From assembly GCF_000379665.1 (NCBI RefSeq), contig NZ_KB903359.1, positions 283,998-347,997 of the forward strand: DNA of 64,000 nucleotides. The letters are read 5' to 3'. The stretch comes from Butyricimonas synergistica DSM 23225 (GTDB lineage Bacteria; Bacteroidota; Bacteroidia; Bacteroidales; Marinifilaceae). How positions within the stretch are numbered: position 1 is the first letter of the stretch; every line of letters begins with the position of its first letter. The notes beneath the pieces were generated by a model. That model made no database searches. It was not told the origin of the DNA and worked only from the letters and a program-made list of their open reading frames with translations. Made by a program: the position numbers and the translations under genes. Positions 15,616-25,250 of this stretch are shown piece by piece.

Positions 15616-17181
15616 ATGGCGAAGCCATTTGAAATTATGTATCAAGAGATAGAATTGAGAATAACGCCGGAGGAGGCACATGATAAGGATATTGTCAATG
15701 ATTTGTTGGCAAGGAGATTGCACGTGGAGAAAGAGCGCATTGTGCACACGGAGATTTTGCGTAAATCGATAGATGCCCGCCAGCGCAGGGTGGTGATTCA
15801 GTTGAAGGTGGGGGTCTACACCGACCGGGTTGAACAGAGGGAGAGGGAATTTGTGCCACAGTATAAGGATGTATCGCAAGCGGAACCCGTGGTTATCGTG
15901 GGAGCCGGTCCGGCAGGGTTGTTCGCTGCATTGCGGTTGATTGAACGGGGAAAGAAACCGGTCGTGTTGGAGAGGGGAAAGCGTGTGGAGGATCGGAAGC
16001 TGGATCTAAACCGTTTGTACAAAACCGGGATCGCCGATACGGATTCCAATTACGGTTTTGGTGAGGGGGGAGCCGGTACATTCTCGGACGGGAAGTTGTT
16101 CACGCGTTCCAAGAAACGGGGTAACGTGAATCGTATTTTGGAAATTTTGGTACATCACGGGGCTTCGGAGAATATATTGATAGATGCGCATCCACACATC
16201 GGTACGGACAAGTTGTCGCGGGTGATTGTAAATATTCGTAAGACCATAGAGCAGTATGGCGGGGAAGTCCGGTTTAACAGCCGGGTAACGGATATTATCA
16301 TAGAGGAGAATAGGGTGAGAGGGGTGATTGTCGGGGATCAAGAGATCCGGGCGAATAACGTGGTTCTAGCCACGGGACATTCAGCCCGTGATGTGTACCG
16401 TATGCTGCACGCCCGTTCCGTGTTGATGCAACCGAAAGAGTTTGCCGTGGGGTTGCGTTTGGAACATCCGCAGGAGTTGATCGACCGCATACAGTATCAT
16501 AACCCGCGAGGAAGGGGGGATTTCCTGCCTGCCGCAGAATACAGTTTCGTGACTAATATTGACGGTCGGGGGGTGTATTCTTTCTGTATGTGTCCGGGAG
16601 GGGTGGTCGTTCCGGCGTGCACGGGACCGGAACAACAGGTTGTGAATGGGATGTCGGCTTCGGGGCGGAACACGGCATGGGCTAATTCCGCTATGGTTAC
16701 TTCCATCGGTGAGGCGGAGTTGGTCAGGATGAATTATAACGGTTTATTTGCCGGAATGGAGTTTCAAGAGGATTTGGAGCGCATGGCATGGGAAGAAGGA
16801 GGAAAGAATTTGTATGCTCCGGCACAGCGTTTAACTCATTTCTTACGGGGGCATTTGAGCGAGAATTTGCCCCGGACATCTTATAAACCGGGAGCGCGGG
16901 CTACTTTATTCGGTGAATGGTTACCGGAAGTGGTGTCTCGGCGCCTCTGCACGGGATTGGAACAATTCGGGAAGAAGGCGAGAGGTTTCATCACGGAAGA
17001 GGCGGTTTTGCTAGGTGTGGAGAGCAGGACTTCTTCACCATTGAGGATTCCCCGGGAGGCGGAAAGTATGGTTCATCCGGAAGTCGCTGGGTTGTACCCG
17101 TGTGGCGAAGGAGCCGGGTACGCGGGGGGGATTGTGTCCGCCGCAATGGACGGAGAAGGGTGTGCAGAGGTGATTTGTTAA
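15616..17181 (+). CDS. FAD-dependent dehydrogenase (COG2509 type)
   Basis: A 521-residue cytoplasmic flavoprotein. After an N-terminal domain of about 85 residues (EIELRITPEEAHDKD and DARQRRVVIQLKV) comes the FAD-binding motif VVIVGAGPAGLFAA (92-105) and the partner acid of the dinucleotide fold at ERG. Further conserved blocks are FGEGGAGTFSDGKL, LATGHSARDVY and the C-terminal FAD contact YPCGEGAGYAGGIVSAAMDG. These define a widespread uncharacterised dehydrogenase family; no substrate is established. The start codon lies at the end of a palindromic repeat element. Confidence 0.88.
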   Translation: MAKPFEIMYQEIELRITPEEAHDKDIVNDLLARRLHVEKERIVHTEILRKSIDARQRRVVIQLKVGVYTDRVEQREREFVPQYKDVSQAEPVVIVGAGPAGLFAALRLIERGKKPVVLERGKRVEDRKLDLNRLYKTGIADTDSNYGFGEGGAGTFSDGKLFTRSKKRGNVNRILEILVHHGASENILIDAHPHIGTDKLSRVIVNIRKTIEQYGGEVRFNSRVTDIIIEENRVRGVIVGDQEIRANNVVLATGHSARDVYRMLHARSVLMQPKEFAVGLRLEHPQELIDRIQYHNPRGRGDFLPAAEYSFVTNIDGRGVYSFCMCPGGVVVPACTGPEQQVVNGMSASGRNTAWANSAMVTSIGEAELVRMNYNGLFAGMEFQEDLERMAWEEGGKNLYAPAQRLTHFLRGHLSENLPRTSYKPGARATLFGEWLPEVVSRRLCTGLEQFGKKARGFITEEAVLLGVESRTSSPLRIPREAESMVHPEVAGLYPCGEGAGYAGGIVSAAMDGEGCAEVIC

Positions 17182-17250
17182 TGAAAAGGGACTATGTTGC
17201 GACTTCGTAGCTAGGGGCGGATAAATTTGCTTTGTTTTTTTCGTAAAAAA

Positions 17251-17281
17251 TTTGCTTTAATCAAGAAAATACCTACATTTG
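17251..17281 (+). promoter_or_regulatory. Bacteroides-type promoter of the HU gene
   Basis: TTTG (17251-17254) and TACATTTG (17274-17281) are separated by 19 bases, an excellent match to the Bacteroidota primary sigma factor promoter (TTTG, 19-21 bases, TAnnTTTG). The start codon is 47 bases downstream. Confidence 0.75.
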
Positions 17282-17328
17282 TCGACATATAGAAAATTTT
17301 ATTAGTTCTAATCCTAAAACTATCGATT

Positions 17329-17598
17329 ATGAATAAGGCTCAATTAATTGATGCAATTGCTGAAAAGGCTGGTTTGACTAAAGCAGATTCTAAAAAGGCA
17401 CTAGAGGCTTTTGTTGCTACTGTTGGTGAATCTTTAAAGGGTGGAGACAAAGTAGCGTTAGTAGGTTTCGGTTCTTTCTCTGTATCTGAGAGAAGCGCTA
17501 GAAGCGGAAGAAATCCACAAACTGGAAAGACAATCCAGATTGCGGCAAAGAAAGTGGTGAAATTTAGAGCTGGTGCTGAATTGGAAGGCCAACTATAA
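17329..17598 (+). CDS. HU-family DNA-binding protein
   Basis: An 89-residue protein covering the complete HU fold: [20 protein letters not shown] at the start, [20 protein letters not shown] in the DNA-binding arm and the C-terminal [13 protein letters not shown]. It is a small dimeric histone-like protein that bends and compacts DNA. Codon choice is less G-rich than the neighbours (AAG/AAA, GCT, GTT), in keeping with a highly expressed gene. It is monocistronic, with a clear promoter and a strong terminator. Confidence 0.96.
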   Translation: MNKAQLIDAIAEKAGLTKADSKKALEAFVATVGESLKGGDKVALVGFGSFSVSERSARSGRNPQTGKTIQIAAKKVVKFRAGAELEGQL

Positions 17599-17620
17599 TT
17601 ACCATTTGAAGATAAAAGGA

Positions 17621-17647
17621 GGGTGTTTTTTACGACACCCTTTTTTT
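17621..17647 (+). terminator. Terminator of the HU gene
   Basis: GGGTGT (17621-17626) pairs with ACACCC (17635-17640), the stem extending by TTTT/ACG mismatches, and is followed directly by seven T. It lies 22 bases after the HU stop. Confidence 0.85.
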
Positions 17648-17758
17648 ATTTGTAAAATTTATGATCTTCATAAGGAGGATAAAGTTCGTATTGTTCATTA
17701 AATTTCATATTTTTACCTTATAAAATTTATGAATCTTGAAATTCTATAAGCTGTTTAT

Positions 17759-18433
17759 ATGCATTCAATTAGAGAGCAAGTCGAGTATTTGAGCGAGTTC
17801 GTGACGGACTACAAGAACGATTTATTCGAGAGATTGGTAAACGAGCGGACAAGTTATGTTACCATGGTGTTGGAAGATTTGTATCAAGAACACAATTGTA
17901 GCGCAGTACTGCGTTCTTGCGATTGTTTCGGGATTCAGAACGTGCATATTATTGAAGGAGAGAATCATTTTCATGATAATTCGGAGATTTCCATGGGGGC
18001 ATCCGAATGGTTGACGATACATCGGCACAAACATAAGGAAAATAACACGATAGAAACAATTGAAGCGTTGCGAACCCAAGGGTATCGGATCATCGCAACC
18101 ACCCCTCACGAGCGGGATACCTATATTGACCGGTTGGATCTTCACGCGGGGAAAATGGCTTTCTTCATGGGGACGGAATTGACCGGGCTGTCGGATGAGG
18201 TGCTGGCGAGGGCGGATGAATTCGTGAAAGTACCCATGTACGGGTTCACGGAAAGCTACAACGTGAGCGTGTGTGCGGCTTTGCTGATGTATAGTGTCGT
18301 GCAGAGATTGCGGCAGACGGATATTGATTGGCATCTGTCGCGGGAGGAACGGGACAACGTGTTGTTTGCGTGGTATAAGAAGTCAATCAAGGCGTCGAAA
18401 CAGATATTGGAACGGTTTAATCAGAATCAGTAG
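17759..18433 (+). CDS. TrmH-family tRNA/rRNA 2'-O-methyltransferase
   Basis: A 224-residue SpoU-class enzyme with the trefoil-knot S-adenosylmethionine site. Motif 1 shows as HNCSAVLRSCDCFGIQNV, motif 2 as FFMGTELTGLSDEVL and motif 3 as VPMYGFTESYNVSVCAALLM. The long C-terminal helix (about 190-224) is typical of TrmH, which methylates the ribose of guanosine 18 in tRNA. The usual Asn of motif 1 is present; the family's catalytic Arg corresponds to Arg53. Whether the target is tRNA G18 or an rRNA site cannot be settled by eye. It is followed after 3 bases by a membrane protein gene. Confidence 0.88.
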   Translation: MHSIREQVEYLSEFVTDYKNDLFERLVNERTSYVTMVLEDLYQEHNCSAVLRSCDCFGIQNVHIIEGENHFHDNSEISMGASEWLTIHRHKHKENNTIETIEALRTQGYRIIATTPHERDTYIDRLDLHAGKMAFFMGTELTGLSDEVLARADEFVKVPMYGFTESYNVSVCAALLMYSVVQRLRQTDIDWHLSREERDNVLFAWYKKSIKASKQILERFNQNQ

Positions 18434-18436
18434 GTT

Positions 18437-19285
18437 ATGTATTATTTGAAATGTAAGCATTGTAATCATCTCAACGAGGTAAAATCGGAATACATGATGG
18501 TTTGCGGTTTATGTAACCGGAAACTGGAAGATAATTTTAAGGATTGGAAAACACGCCATCCGGAGAAAACATTCGAGGATTTTCAGAAAGAGGTATGTTT
18601 GACAGAGGAACAGGTGAAGAAAGGTGACCTGTCGAAACCGGAAGGGAAGAAAAATAAAAAAGGAGTCATTGCCGCGGGCATCGGGGCTTTGTTGATGGTT
18701 TTGTTTATTGTCCTTCTGATCAGTGAATTCTCGAAAGCGTATAAGGCTCAGGTGGGGGACACGGATATGCCGGTGCTGGAACAACAATGGTACATGGGGA
18801 CGTATGCCGGTGGTGTTTCTTTGGCAACCCCCAAGGCAATGAAATCTGTTGGGAATGCGATACGAGGCAGGTTGCCGGAGGAGGTGAAGGCTTTGATGAA
18901 GGAAATGGATGGTTTTGCTTATAACGGTTACGGGGCAGAGATCATGTTGATGTTTGCGGAGTACGTCCCGGAGGTGGGGCAGGCTGACTTGGACGGGGCT
19001 GCAGAAGGAGTGTTGAATAACGTGAAGGGGCAGCGGGGTGTATTCGATTTGAAAAATGACAAGGCATACGTGCAGATGGGCGATATGACAGGGATCGTCA
19101 TGCAGGGGACATACGTGAAGGGGGGGACGGAATACGAGTTTCGGATCACGATGTATGTCGACGGCTTGAAACTTTATCAGCTCGTTTCAAGTAATAAGAA
19201 AGGTGACGATATTGCCCGGGGTGTTGTCCGGCGGATAAACGATTCGTTTAAAGTAGCCGGGCATGAAGAATTAAAAACAGAATAG
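18437..19285 (+). CDS. Zinc-ribbon membrane-anchored protein of unknown function
   Basis: A 282-residue protein. An N-terminal zinc ribbon (Cys6, Cys9, Cys23, Cys26) is followed by a charged linker, one membrane helix (about 76-98) and a C-terminal domain of about 180 residues that would be outside the cytoplasm if the ribbon is inside. The C-terminal part has alternating beta and helix pattern without a motif known to me. It starts 3 bases after the methyltransferase stop and ends 2 bases before the M49 peptidase start, so all three are probably cotranscribed. Confidence 0.7.
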   Translation: MYYLKCKHCNHLNEVKSEYMMVCGLCNRKLEDNFKDWKTRHPEKTFEDFQKEVCLTEEQVKKGDLSKPEGKKNKKGVIAAGIGALLMVLFIVLLISEFSKAYKAQVGDTDMPVLEQQWYMGTYAGGVSLATPKAMKSVGNAIRGRLPEEVKALMKEMDGFAYNGYGAEIMLMFAEYVPEVGQADLDGAAEGVLNNVKGQRGVFDLKNDKAYVQMGDMTGIVMQGTYVKGGTEYEFRITMYVDGLKLYQLVSSNKKGDDIARGVVRRINDSFKVAGHEELKTE

Positions 19286-19287
19286 AG

Positions 19288-21195
19288 ATGAACGAGAAAG
19301 TGTATTTTTTGGAGCAATTCGACGATATAAAGATATTGCGTTATGATGTTCCCGCGTTTGACGGTCTGACGTTGCGGGAGAAAATGTTTGTTTATTACTT
19401 GAGCCGGGCGGCTTTGGCTGGTAGGGATATCCTTTGGGATCAAAATAACAAATATAATCTGCGTTTGCGGAAGGTGATGGAGAAAATCTTGCGGGATTAT
19501 AAAGGCGACCGGGAAACCGAAGAATTTGAGGCTTTTTTGGTTTATGCCAAGAAGGTATTTTTTGCGAACGGGATACATCATCATTATTCGATGGAGAAAT
19601 TTACTCCCGGTTTTACTCCCGAGTATTTTAAATCGCTTCTCCGGGCTGTCGGGGAAGAAACGGCTTATGGGGAGTTGGAACGGGTGCTTTTCGATCCGGA
19701 GTATATGGCAAAGCGGGTGGTGTTGGACGAGGGGAAAGATCTCGTGCAGGTTTCTGCGAATAATTATTACGAGGGAGTGACGCAAAAGGAAGTCGAGGCT
19801 TTCTACGGAGAGAAAAAGAAACAGGATGAATTGATTTCGTGGGGACTGAATTCCACGCTCGTGCGTGACGAACAGGGGAATTTGCGGGAGGATGTATGGC
19901 ATATCGGGGGAAAGTATAGCGAGGAACTTGCCCGTATTGTCAAGAATCTGGAGAAGGCAGGCGAATATGCTTGCAATGAGCATCAGAAAACGATTATCGA
20001 TTTGTTGATCCAATATTATCGGACGGGAGACCTTTCTCTTTTCGATCGCTATTCGATAGAATGGGTAAAGGAGAGTGCCGCTCCGATTGATTTTATAAAC
20101 GGTTTTATTGAAGTGTATGGTGATCCGCTGGCGTATAAGGCAAGTTGGGAGTCCGTGGTACAGATCATGGATGAAGAGGCTTGCAAGCGCACGCACAAAT
20201 TGGCGGACAATGCCTTATGGTTCGAGCAAAATGCCCCGATAGACGAACGCTTTAAAAAGAAAGAGGTTGTCGGGATCACTGCCCGCGTGGTACAGGCGGC
20301 AATGTTGGGCGGGGATTGTCATCCGGCTACGCCTATTGGTATCAATCTCCCGAATGCCGAGTGGATACGGGAACGTTACGGGAGTAAATCCGTCACGCTG
20401 GATAATATCACGTATGCCTACAATCAAACTTCTTTGACTTCCGGCGTGCTGGACGAGTTCGCGTTCTCGGAAGAAGAGAAGGAACTCGTGCGGGAATACG
20501 GTTATCTGGGCGGCAATGTACACACGGATTTGCACGAGTGCCTCGGTCACGGTTCCGGCAAGATGCTTCCCGGCGTGGGACAGGAGGCTCTGAAGAATTA
20601 TTATTCCACGATAGAAGAAACAAGGGCAGACTTGTTCGCTCTTTATTATATCATGGACCCGAAACTCGTGGAACTGGGTGTTATTCCTTCTTTGGAGGTG
20701 GCAAAAAGTGAATACTGCAATTATATACGCAATGGGTTGATGGTGCAACTTACCCGGGTGAAATTAGGGAGTAATCTGGAAGAGTCGCATATGCGCAACC
20801 GTCAACTGATAGCCTCCTGGGTGTACGAACGGGGAAAGGCGGCGAACGTGATCGAGCGTGTAGTGCGGGAGGGAAAGACTTATTTCACGATACGGGATTA
20901 CGCGGCATTGCGGCAGCTGTTCGGGAAACTGTTGGCTGAAATCCAGCGGGTGAAGTCGGAAGGGGATTTCGCGGGTGCCCGTGATTTGATTGAGGGTTAT
21001 GGTGTCCGGATCGATCCCGTCTTGCACGAGGAAGTTTTGGAGCGTTACCGTAAATTGAATGTTGCCCCGTATGCCGGATTCGTGAATCCTGAATATAAAT
21101 TGGTCGAGAAAGAGGGGAAGATTGCGGATGTGGTGGTCGAGTACCCGACGGATTTCTTGGCGCAGATGTTGAAATACGGGGAGATGTACTTGTAA
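19288..21195 (+). CDS. Dipeptidyl-peptidase III family (M49) metallopeptidase
   Basis: A 635-residue zinc peptidase. The M49 signature HECLGHGSGK starts at His416 (zinc ligands His416 and His421, catalytic Glu417) and the second motif EETRAD supplies Glu444. DPP III removes dipeptides from the N terminus of short peptides. No signal peptide is visible, so it is likely cytoplasmic. Many Bacteroides homologs are slightly longer; the core is complete. It lies tightly between a zinc-ribbon membrane protein and a cation antiporter, both in the same direction. Confidence 0.93.
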   Translation: MNEKVYFLEQFDDIKILRYDVPAFDGLTLREKMFVYYLSRAALAGRDILWDQNNKYNLRLRKVMEKILRDYKGDRETEEFEAFLVYAKKVFFANGIHHHYSMEKFTPGFTPEYFKSLLRAVGEETAYGELERVLFDPEYMAKRVVLDEGKDLVQVSANNYYEGVTQKEVEAFYGEKKKQDELISWGLNSTLVRDEQGNLREDVWHIGGKYSEELARIVKNLEKAGEYACNEHQKTIIDLLIQYYRTGDLSLFDRYSIEWVKESAAPIDFINGFIEVYGDPLAYKASWESVVQIMDEEACKRTHKLADNALWFEQNAPIDERFKKKEVVGITARVVQAAMLGGDCHPATPIGINLPNAEWIRERYGSKSVTLDNITYAYNQTSLTSGVLDEFAFSEEEKELVREYGYLGGNVHTDLHECLGHGSGKMLPGVGQEALKNYYSTIEETRADLFALYYIMDPKLVELGVIPSLEVAKSEYCNYIRNGLMVQLTRVKLGSNLEESHMRNRQLIASWVYERGKAANVIERVVREGKTYFTIRDYAALRQLFGKLLAEIQRVKSEGDFAGARDLIEGYGVRIDPVLHEEVLERYRKLNVAPYAGFVNPEYKLVEKEGKIADVVVEYPTDFLAQMLKYGEMYL

Positions 21196-21196
21196 A

Positions 21197-23272
21197 ATGA
21201 TATTTATGTTGCCAATAATACTTGCTAATATTACACTGCCATTGACTGATCCGGTATTGAAATTTCTGTTGATACTGGTTATTATTCTGGCAGCCCCGTT
21301 GTTGCTGAACAAGTTGAGAATTCCCCATTTGTTGGGATTGATTATCGCGGGTGCGGTGATCGGTCCTAACGGGTTCAATTTGGTGCTGCGGGATAGTAGC
21401 ATCATCCTTTCCGGGACAGCCGGGTTATTGTATATCATGTTCTTGGCGGGTTTGGAAATTGATTTGGGGGATTTTAAAAAGAATAAATGGAAGAGTCTAA
21501 CTTTCGGGATGTACACGTTTCTGATACCCATGGCATTGGGAACGGCTGTCGGACTATACGTGTTGGATTTCTCCATGTTGACATCCGTTTTATTGGCAAG
21601 TATGTTTGCTTCCCACACGCTGATCGCTTACCCGATCATCAGCAAACTGGGAATCACGAAGGATAAATCTGTCGGGATTACCGTAGGGGGAACCATGATT
21701 ACGGATACGTTGTCACTGTTGGTATTGACGGTTATCGTGGAGATGGCTGTCGGGAAAATGGACGATTGGTTCTGGTATCGTTTGGCGGCAGCGGTTGTTA
21801 TATTCTTTGCTTTCGTGATGATCGTGTTTCCTTTGGTTGGGCGTTGGTTTTTCAAGCGGTGTGACGACAATATCTCGCAATATATCTTTGTGCTGGTCAT
21901 GGTGTTCCTGGGGGCATATTTGGCTGAGTTAGCCGGGCTGGAATCTATCATCGGGGCTTTCCTTGCCGGGATGGCGCTCAATCGCTTGATTCCGTCGACC
22001 TCTCCCTTGATGAATCGGGTGGAGTTCGTGGGGAACGCTATTTTTATACCCTTTTTCTTGTTGGGGGTAGGAATGTTGATAGACTACCGGGCTTTCTTCA
22101 CGAATATAGAAACGATCAAGGTGGGTGCGGTGATGATCGTGGTTGCCACCGCGGCGAAGTATGCCGCGGCGTGGTTGACGCAGAAAACTTTTCGCCTGAC
22201 GATCGATCAGCGGCGAGTCATTTTCGGGTTGAGTAACGCCCAGGCAGCGGCGACATTGGCGGCGGTGATGGTGGGATACAACGTGATTTTGGGAGAAACT
22301 CCCGATGGCGAGCCTATCCGCCTGTTGAACGAGAGCGTGTTGAACGGTACCATACTGATGATATTGGTTACTTGCACGATGGCTTCTTTCTCCGCGCAAA
22401 AGGGGGCACATAATATTGCCATGGCGGACTCGTCCGGCGATAAGGAAGATATCGACGAGCACAAGGAGCGTATATTGATCCCCGTGTCTTATGAAAGGAA
22501 CGTGACGGAACTGGTGAACCTGAGTACGGCGATCAAGTCGAAGAGAAATAAAGACGGTCTGTTTGCCTTGAACGTGATCGACAATAAGGTGTCGGACGAA
22601 AAGGCTTCCAAACAGGCGAGGAAGGTGCTGAATATGGCGGTAACGACGGCTTCCGCGACAGATAACAAGCTGAACGATTTGTTGCGTTACGATCTGAACG
22701 TGGTGAATGCGATCATCAGCGTCATAAAGGAACAAAACATCACGGATCTTGTGTTGGGATTGCACCAGGGAAAGCGGGCTACTTCTTCGTTTCTGGGGAA
22801 TATGACCGAGGGTATTCTGGGACAGAGCAACGTGACGACGTTGGTGTATCGCCCGATGCAACCCATTGCTACCGTGAAGCGTCATTTGGTGGTCGTTCCC
22901 GAGCAAGCGGAGAAAGAAGTCGGTTTCTCCATGTGGGTGAATAAAATCTGGAATGTTATTCAGAACACGGGCGGCAAGGTCGTGTTCTACGGGACGGAAA
23001 CCACTTTAGGATACTTGAAGGATATTTATAAAAAGCGTCCGATAGAAGCAGAGTTCACAACCTTTGAGGATTGGGACGATTTCCTGATTATCTTCCGGGA
23101 AATAAAGGACGATGATATGTTGTGGGTGGTGATGAGCCGGAGAGAACGGATCTCGTACCACGCTAGTATGAATCGCATCCCGAATTATCTGAACAAGTAT
23201 TTTCTGGTGAATGGCTTCGTGTTGATATTCCCGATGCAGGCGGGAGAAACGGATAATCGATATTTGGTTTGA
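21197..23272 (+). CDS. CPA2-family cation:proton antiporter with C-terminal USP-like domain
   Basis: A 691-residue protein. Residues 10-400 form about 12-13 membrane helices with family features such as LRIPHLLGLIIAGAVIGPNG, FLAGLEIDL, ASMFASHTLIAYPI, GGTMITDTLSLLVL and ESIIGAFLAGMALNRLIP. The cytoplasmic remainder (about 425-690) contains a universal-stress-protein-like region (ERILIPVSYERNVTEL; DLVLGLHQGKRATSSFLG; VTTLVYRP). The family exchanges Na+ or K+ for H+. The gene starts 1 base after the peptidase stop. Which cation it moves is not clear from sequence. Confidence 0.9.
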   Translation: MIFMLPIILANITLPLTDPVLKFLLILVIILAAPLLLNKLRIPHLLGLIIAGAVIGPNGFNLVLRDSSIILSGTAGLLYIMFLAGLEIDLGDFKKNKWKSLTFGMYTFLIPMALGTAVGLYVLDFSMLTSVLLASMFASHTLIAYPIISKLGITKDKSVGITVGGTMITDTLSLLVLTVIVEMAVGKMDDWFWYRLAAAVVIFFAFVMIVFPLVGRWFFKRCDDNISQYIFVLVMVFLGAYLAELAGLESIIGAFLAGMALNRLIPSTSPLMNRVEFVGNAIFIPFFLLGVGMLIDYRAFFTNIETIKVGAVMIVVATAAKYAAAWLTQKTFRLTIDQRRVIFGLSNAQAAATLAAVMVGYNVILGETPDGEPIRLLNESVLNGTILMILVTCTMASFSAQKGAHNIAMADSSGDKEDIDEHKERILIPVSYERNVTELVNLSTAIKSKRNKDGLFALNVIDNKVSDEKASKQARKVLNMAVTTASATDNKLNDLLRYDLNVVNAIISVIKEQNITDLVLGLHQGKRATSSFLGNMTEGILGQSNVTTLVYRPMQPIATVKRHLVVVPEQAEKEVGFSMWVNKIWNVIQNTGGKVVFYGTETTLGYLKDIYKKRPIEAEFTTFEDWDDFLIIFREIKDDDMLWVVMSRRERISYHASMNRIPNYLNKYFLVNGFVLIFPMQAGETDNRYLV

Positions 23273-23570
23273 TCTGAAACAGTCTTGAAAGGAGAGTGTT
23301 TATACTGAAGAACCGGAGAGGAACCGGGGAAGAATCGAGGTAATCGTCTTTCACTGTCGTGTCGGGGGCGTTTGCGCTCCTATGTTTCTATATAAAAGAT
23401 TATAGAATGTCTACGGCATAAACGGAGATACAACGGAGGATAGGTATGATTTGGGTGAATCTTCTTTGGGTTTACAGTGGGTTCTCTGTATGTTCAGTGT
23501 ACTAAAAATTTGGACTGTCGGCTAATGTTTTTTGGGGGCGCAGAATGAAATCAGGAGATGTAATATAAAG
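23273..23570. other. Intergenic stretch without recognised content
   Basis: About 300 bases follow the antiporter stop. No open frame with coding character, tRNA, or clear repeat was seen. A short symmetric piece TCTATATAAAAGATTATAGA occurs near 23388-23407. Decayed coding sequence is possible. Confidence 0.3.
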
Positions 23571-23602
23571 AAGGGGGTATCCGACTTTTCGGATACCCCC
23601 TT
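23571..23602 (-). terminator. Terminator of locus 1 (probably bidirectional)
   Basis: Two 13-base arms, AAGGGGGTATCCG (23571-23583) and its exact reverse complement (23590-23602), surround a 6-base loop. It lies 25 bases beyond the stop of the last gene of the minus-strand operon; on that strand CTTTATATT follows the stem. Confidence 0.75.
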
Positions 23603-23626
23603 CATCAATGTTTATGTTTAGGCGAA

Positions 23627-25225
23627 TTAATTGTATTGCATCATGGCTGACGTGTGTTTGTAAATGATATCGACGACTTCGCCATATCCTTCAAATTCCT
23701 TGTAGATGGTTGGATTGCCTTCCGTCATGATGGAACTTCTGGAAGCATCAACAAAATGGACTTTGCCGCCTGCCGTACCGATAGCGATTCCAGTATAACC
23801 GAACATCGTGTAGCCTTCATTGAAACTCAATGCCGTGATGGAGGTTCCTGCATTAAAGAATACAGTTGTCTTATTCGTGTTCACTTGATAACAATATAGG
23901 ATATCGTTATTCACGCCACCCGAGAAGAATAGGTAGTCGCCGGAACGGTGGCATAAGAATTTTGTTTTAGCGGTGATTTGGTCCCCTTTAGGGAATTCTT
24001 TTAATATGTCACTCGTGGGATTTATGTCTAATTTTCCTATGGATGAGGGAGGCATATTGCATGATTGTATCCAATGTTTACCGCTCGCATCCTTTAGAAT
24101 GAAATAGAAGTAGGCATCCCCCCAGCTTGTCATCAGGTCGTCCTTGTAGGGACAGGCGTATACTAGATCATATTCTCCCAGGTTGTCTAACGGCACGTAA
24201 TTGTCCGGCCATTCTCCCGTGCTTGAAGATACGATAGCCATTCCCGCCCGATTCCTTCCAGCCATGGAAACCAAAACAAAGCGTTTGTGTTCCGGGGTAG
24301 CGTCATATGCCAATATCGTGTTTGTCATTGCGGAACCAGCCGGCTGAGCAAACAAGGTGATCTTTCCGCCGCTAACGCCATTAGACACGTCAATACTCAT
24401 GGGGACGTTACTGTACGCGTTGGATTGGAATGCATCTGAAACTGTAATCATCCGGTTGTACAGGTTACCGTCGCTATTTAATATCAGGTTTATTCTCTCG
24501 TTGTAGCACACGTCTATCGGCTCGAATACCGCGGGGATTTCTTCGTTTACAAATTCATGTCTTGTCAGGATGACTTTCTTTAGTGTTACCCCGTCCAGTT
24601 CTAACGGACCTTGCCCGCCGCGTTGGATAACCAAAACTTGGTCGTTGGCTGTGTAACCGGAAGAAAAGTGTTGTATTAATTTCACGGGTTCGCTCCCCAT
24701 ATCTTCTCCTTCGTGGAATTGTTTGTATAATTCCTTCTCGTTCCAGTATTCAAATCCGTCCGGTTCTTCCCCGCTTCCGGGTACTTTTATGAACCCAAGG
24801 CGGGAAGTGTTGTCGTCCTTGTAAAGAACCATGAAGCCGGTTTTGTAACGGGTTTCCACGCGAAGGATAAATGAATGAGCATGCGTGTAGGAGATGTTTG
24901 TTCTTTCGTCCGTCAAGTACAGGGTCACGTAGAAGTCTTTGATTTCCGGGAACACGTATTTCAACACTTTATCGTGCGAGATGGTGTCTTTGTCCACGAC
25001 CCACGTGTAGGTGAAATACGGTTCGTCTTCCGGGTTTTGCCATGTGATTTTCGGTTCCAAGACAAATTCTGTTCCCTCGATACAAGAGGCTCCCGAACCT
25101 GAGGAACTCGGTAGTTCTATTGTGACCAAATCTTGCGGCAAATAATTGTAATTTCCGTCATCGTCCACGCACGCGCCTAATCCCCAAATGAACCAGGCTA
25201 TAAATAATATCATTAATTTTTTCAT
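23627..25225 (-). CDS. PKD-like family lipoprotein of locus 1
   Basis: A 532-residue lipoprotein (lipobox GLGAC, Cys19) with the GNYNYL start typical of the Bacteroidota PKD-like lipoprotein family. An Ig-like segment (about 40-125, EFVLEPKITW to FYVTLYLTD) is followed by a long repetitive beta-rich region that may form a propeller. It would sit on the cell surface and help SusC/SusD capture substrate. It is the last gene of the operon, 25 bases after DUF4843. A paralog with the same gene order ends locus 2, where it is interrupted. Confidence 0.82.
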   Translation of the reverse strand: MKKLMILFIAWFIWGLGACVDDDGNYNYLPQDLVTIELPSSSGSGASCIEGTEFVLEPKITWQNPEDEPYFTYTWVVDKDTISHDKVLKYVFPEIKDFYVTLYLTDERTNISYTHAHSFILRVETRYKTGFMVLYKDDNTSRLGFIKVPGSGEEPDGFEYWNEKELYKQFHEGEDMGSEPVKLIQHFSSGYTANDQVLVIQRGGQGPLELDGVTLKKVILTRHEFVNEEIPAVFEPIDVCYNERINLILNSDGNLYNRMITVSDAFQSNAYSNVPMSIDVSNGVSGGKITLFAQPAGSAMTNTILAYDATPEHKRFVLVSMAGRNRAGMAIVSSSTGEWPDNYVPLDNLGEYDLVYACPYKDDLMTSWGDAYFYFILKDASGKHWIQSCNMPPSSIGKLDINPTSDILKEFPKGDQITAKTKFLCHRSGDYLFFSGGVNNDILYCYQVNTNKTTVFFNAGTSITALSFNEGYTMFGYTGIAIGTAGGKVHFVDASRSSIMTEGNPTIYKEFEGYGEVVDIIYKHTSAMMQYN

Positions 25226-25250
25226 ACTATTTTTTCTTTTTATTCAACAA

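Noticed and set aside
23273-23570. Decayed gene after the antiporter
   Set aside because: No frame shows residual similarity to any family I can recognise, so it is recorded only as an unexplained gap.
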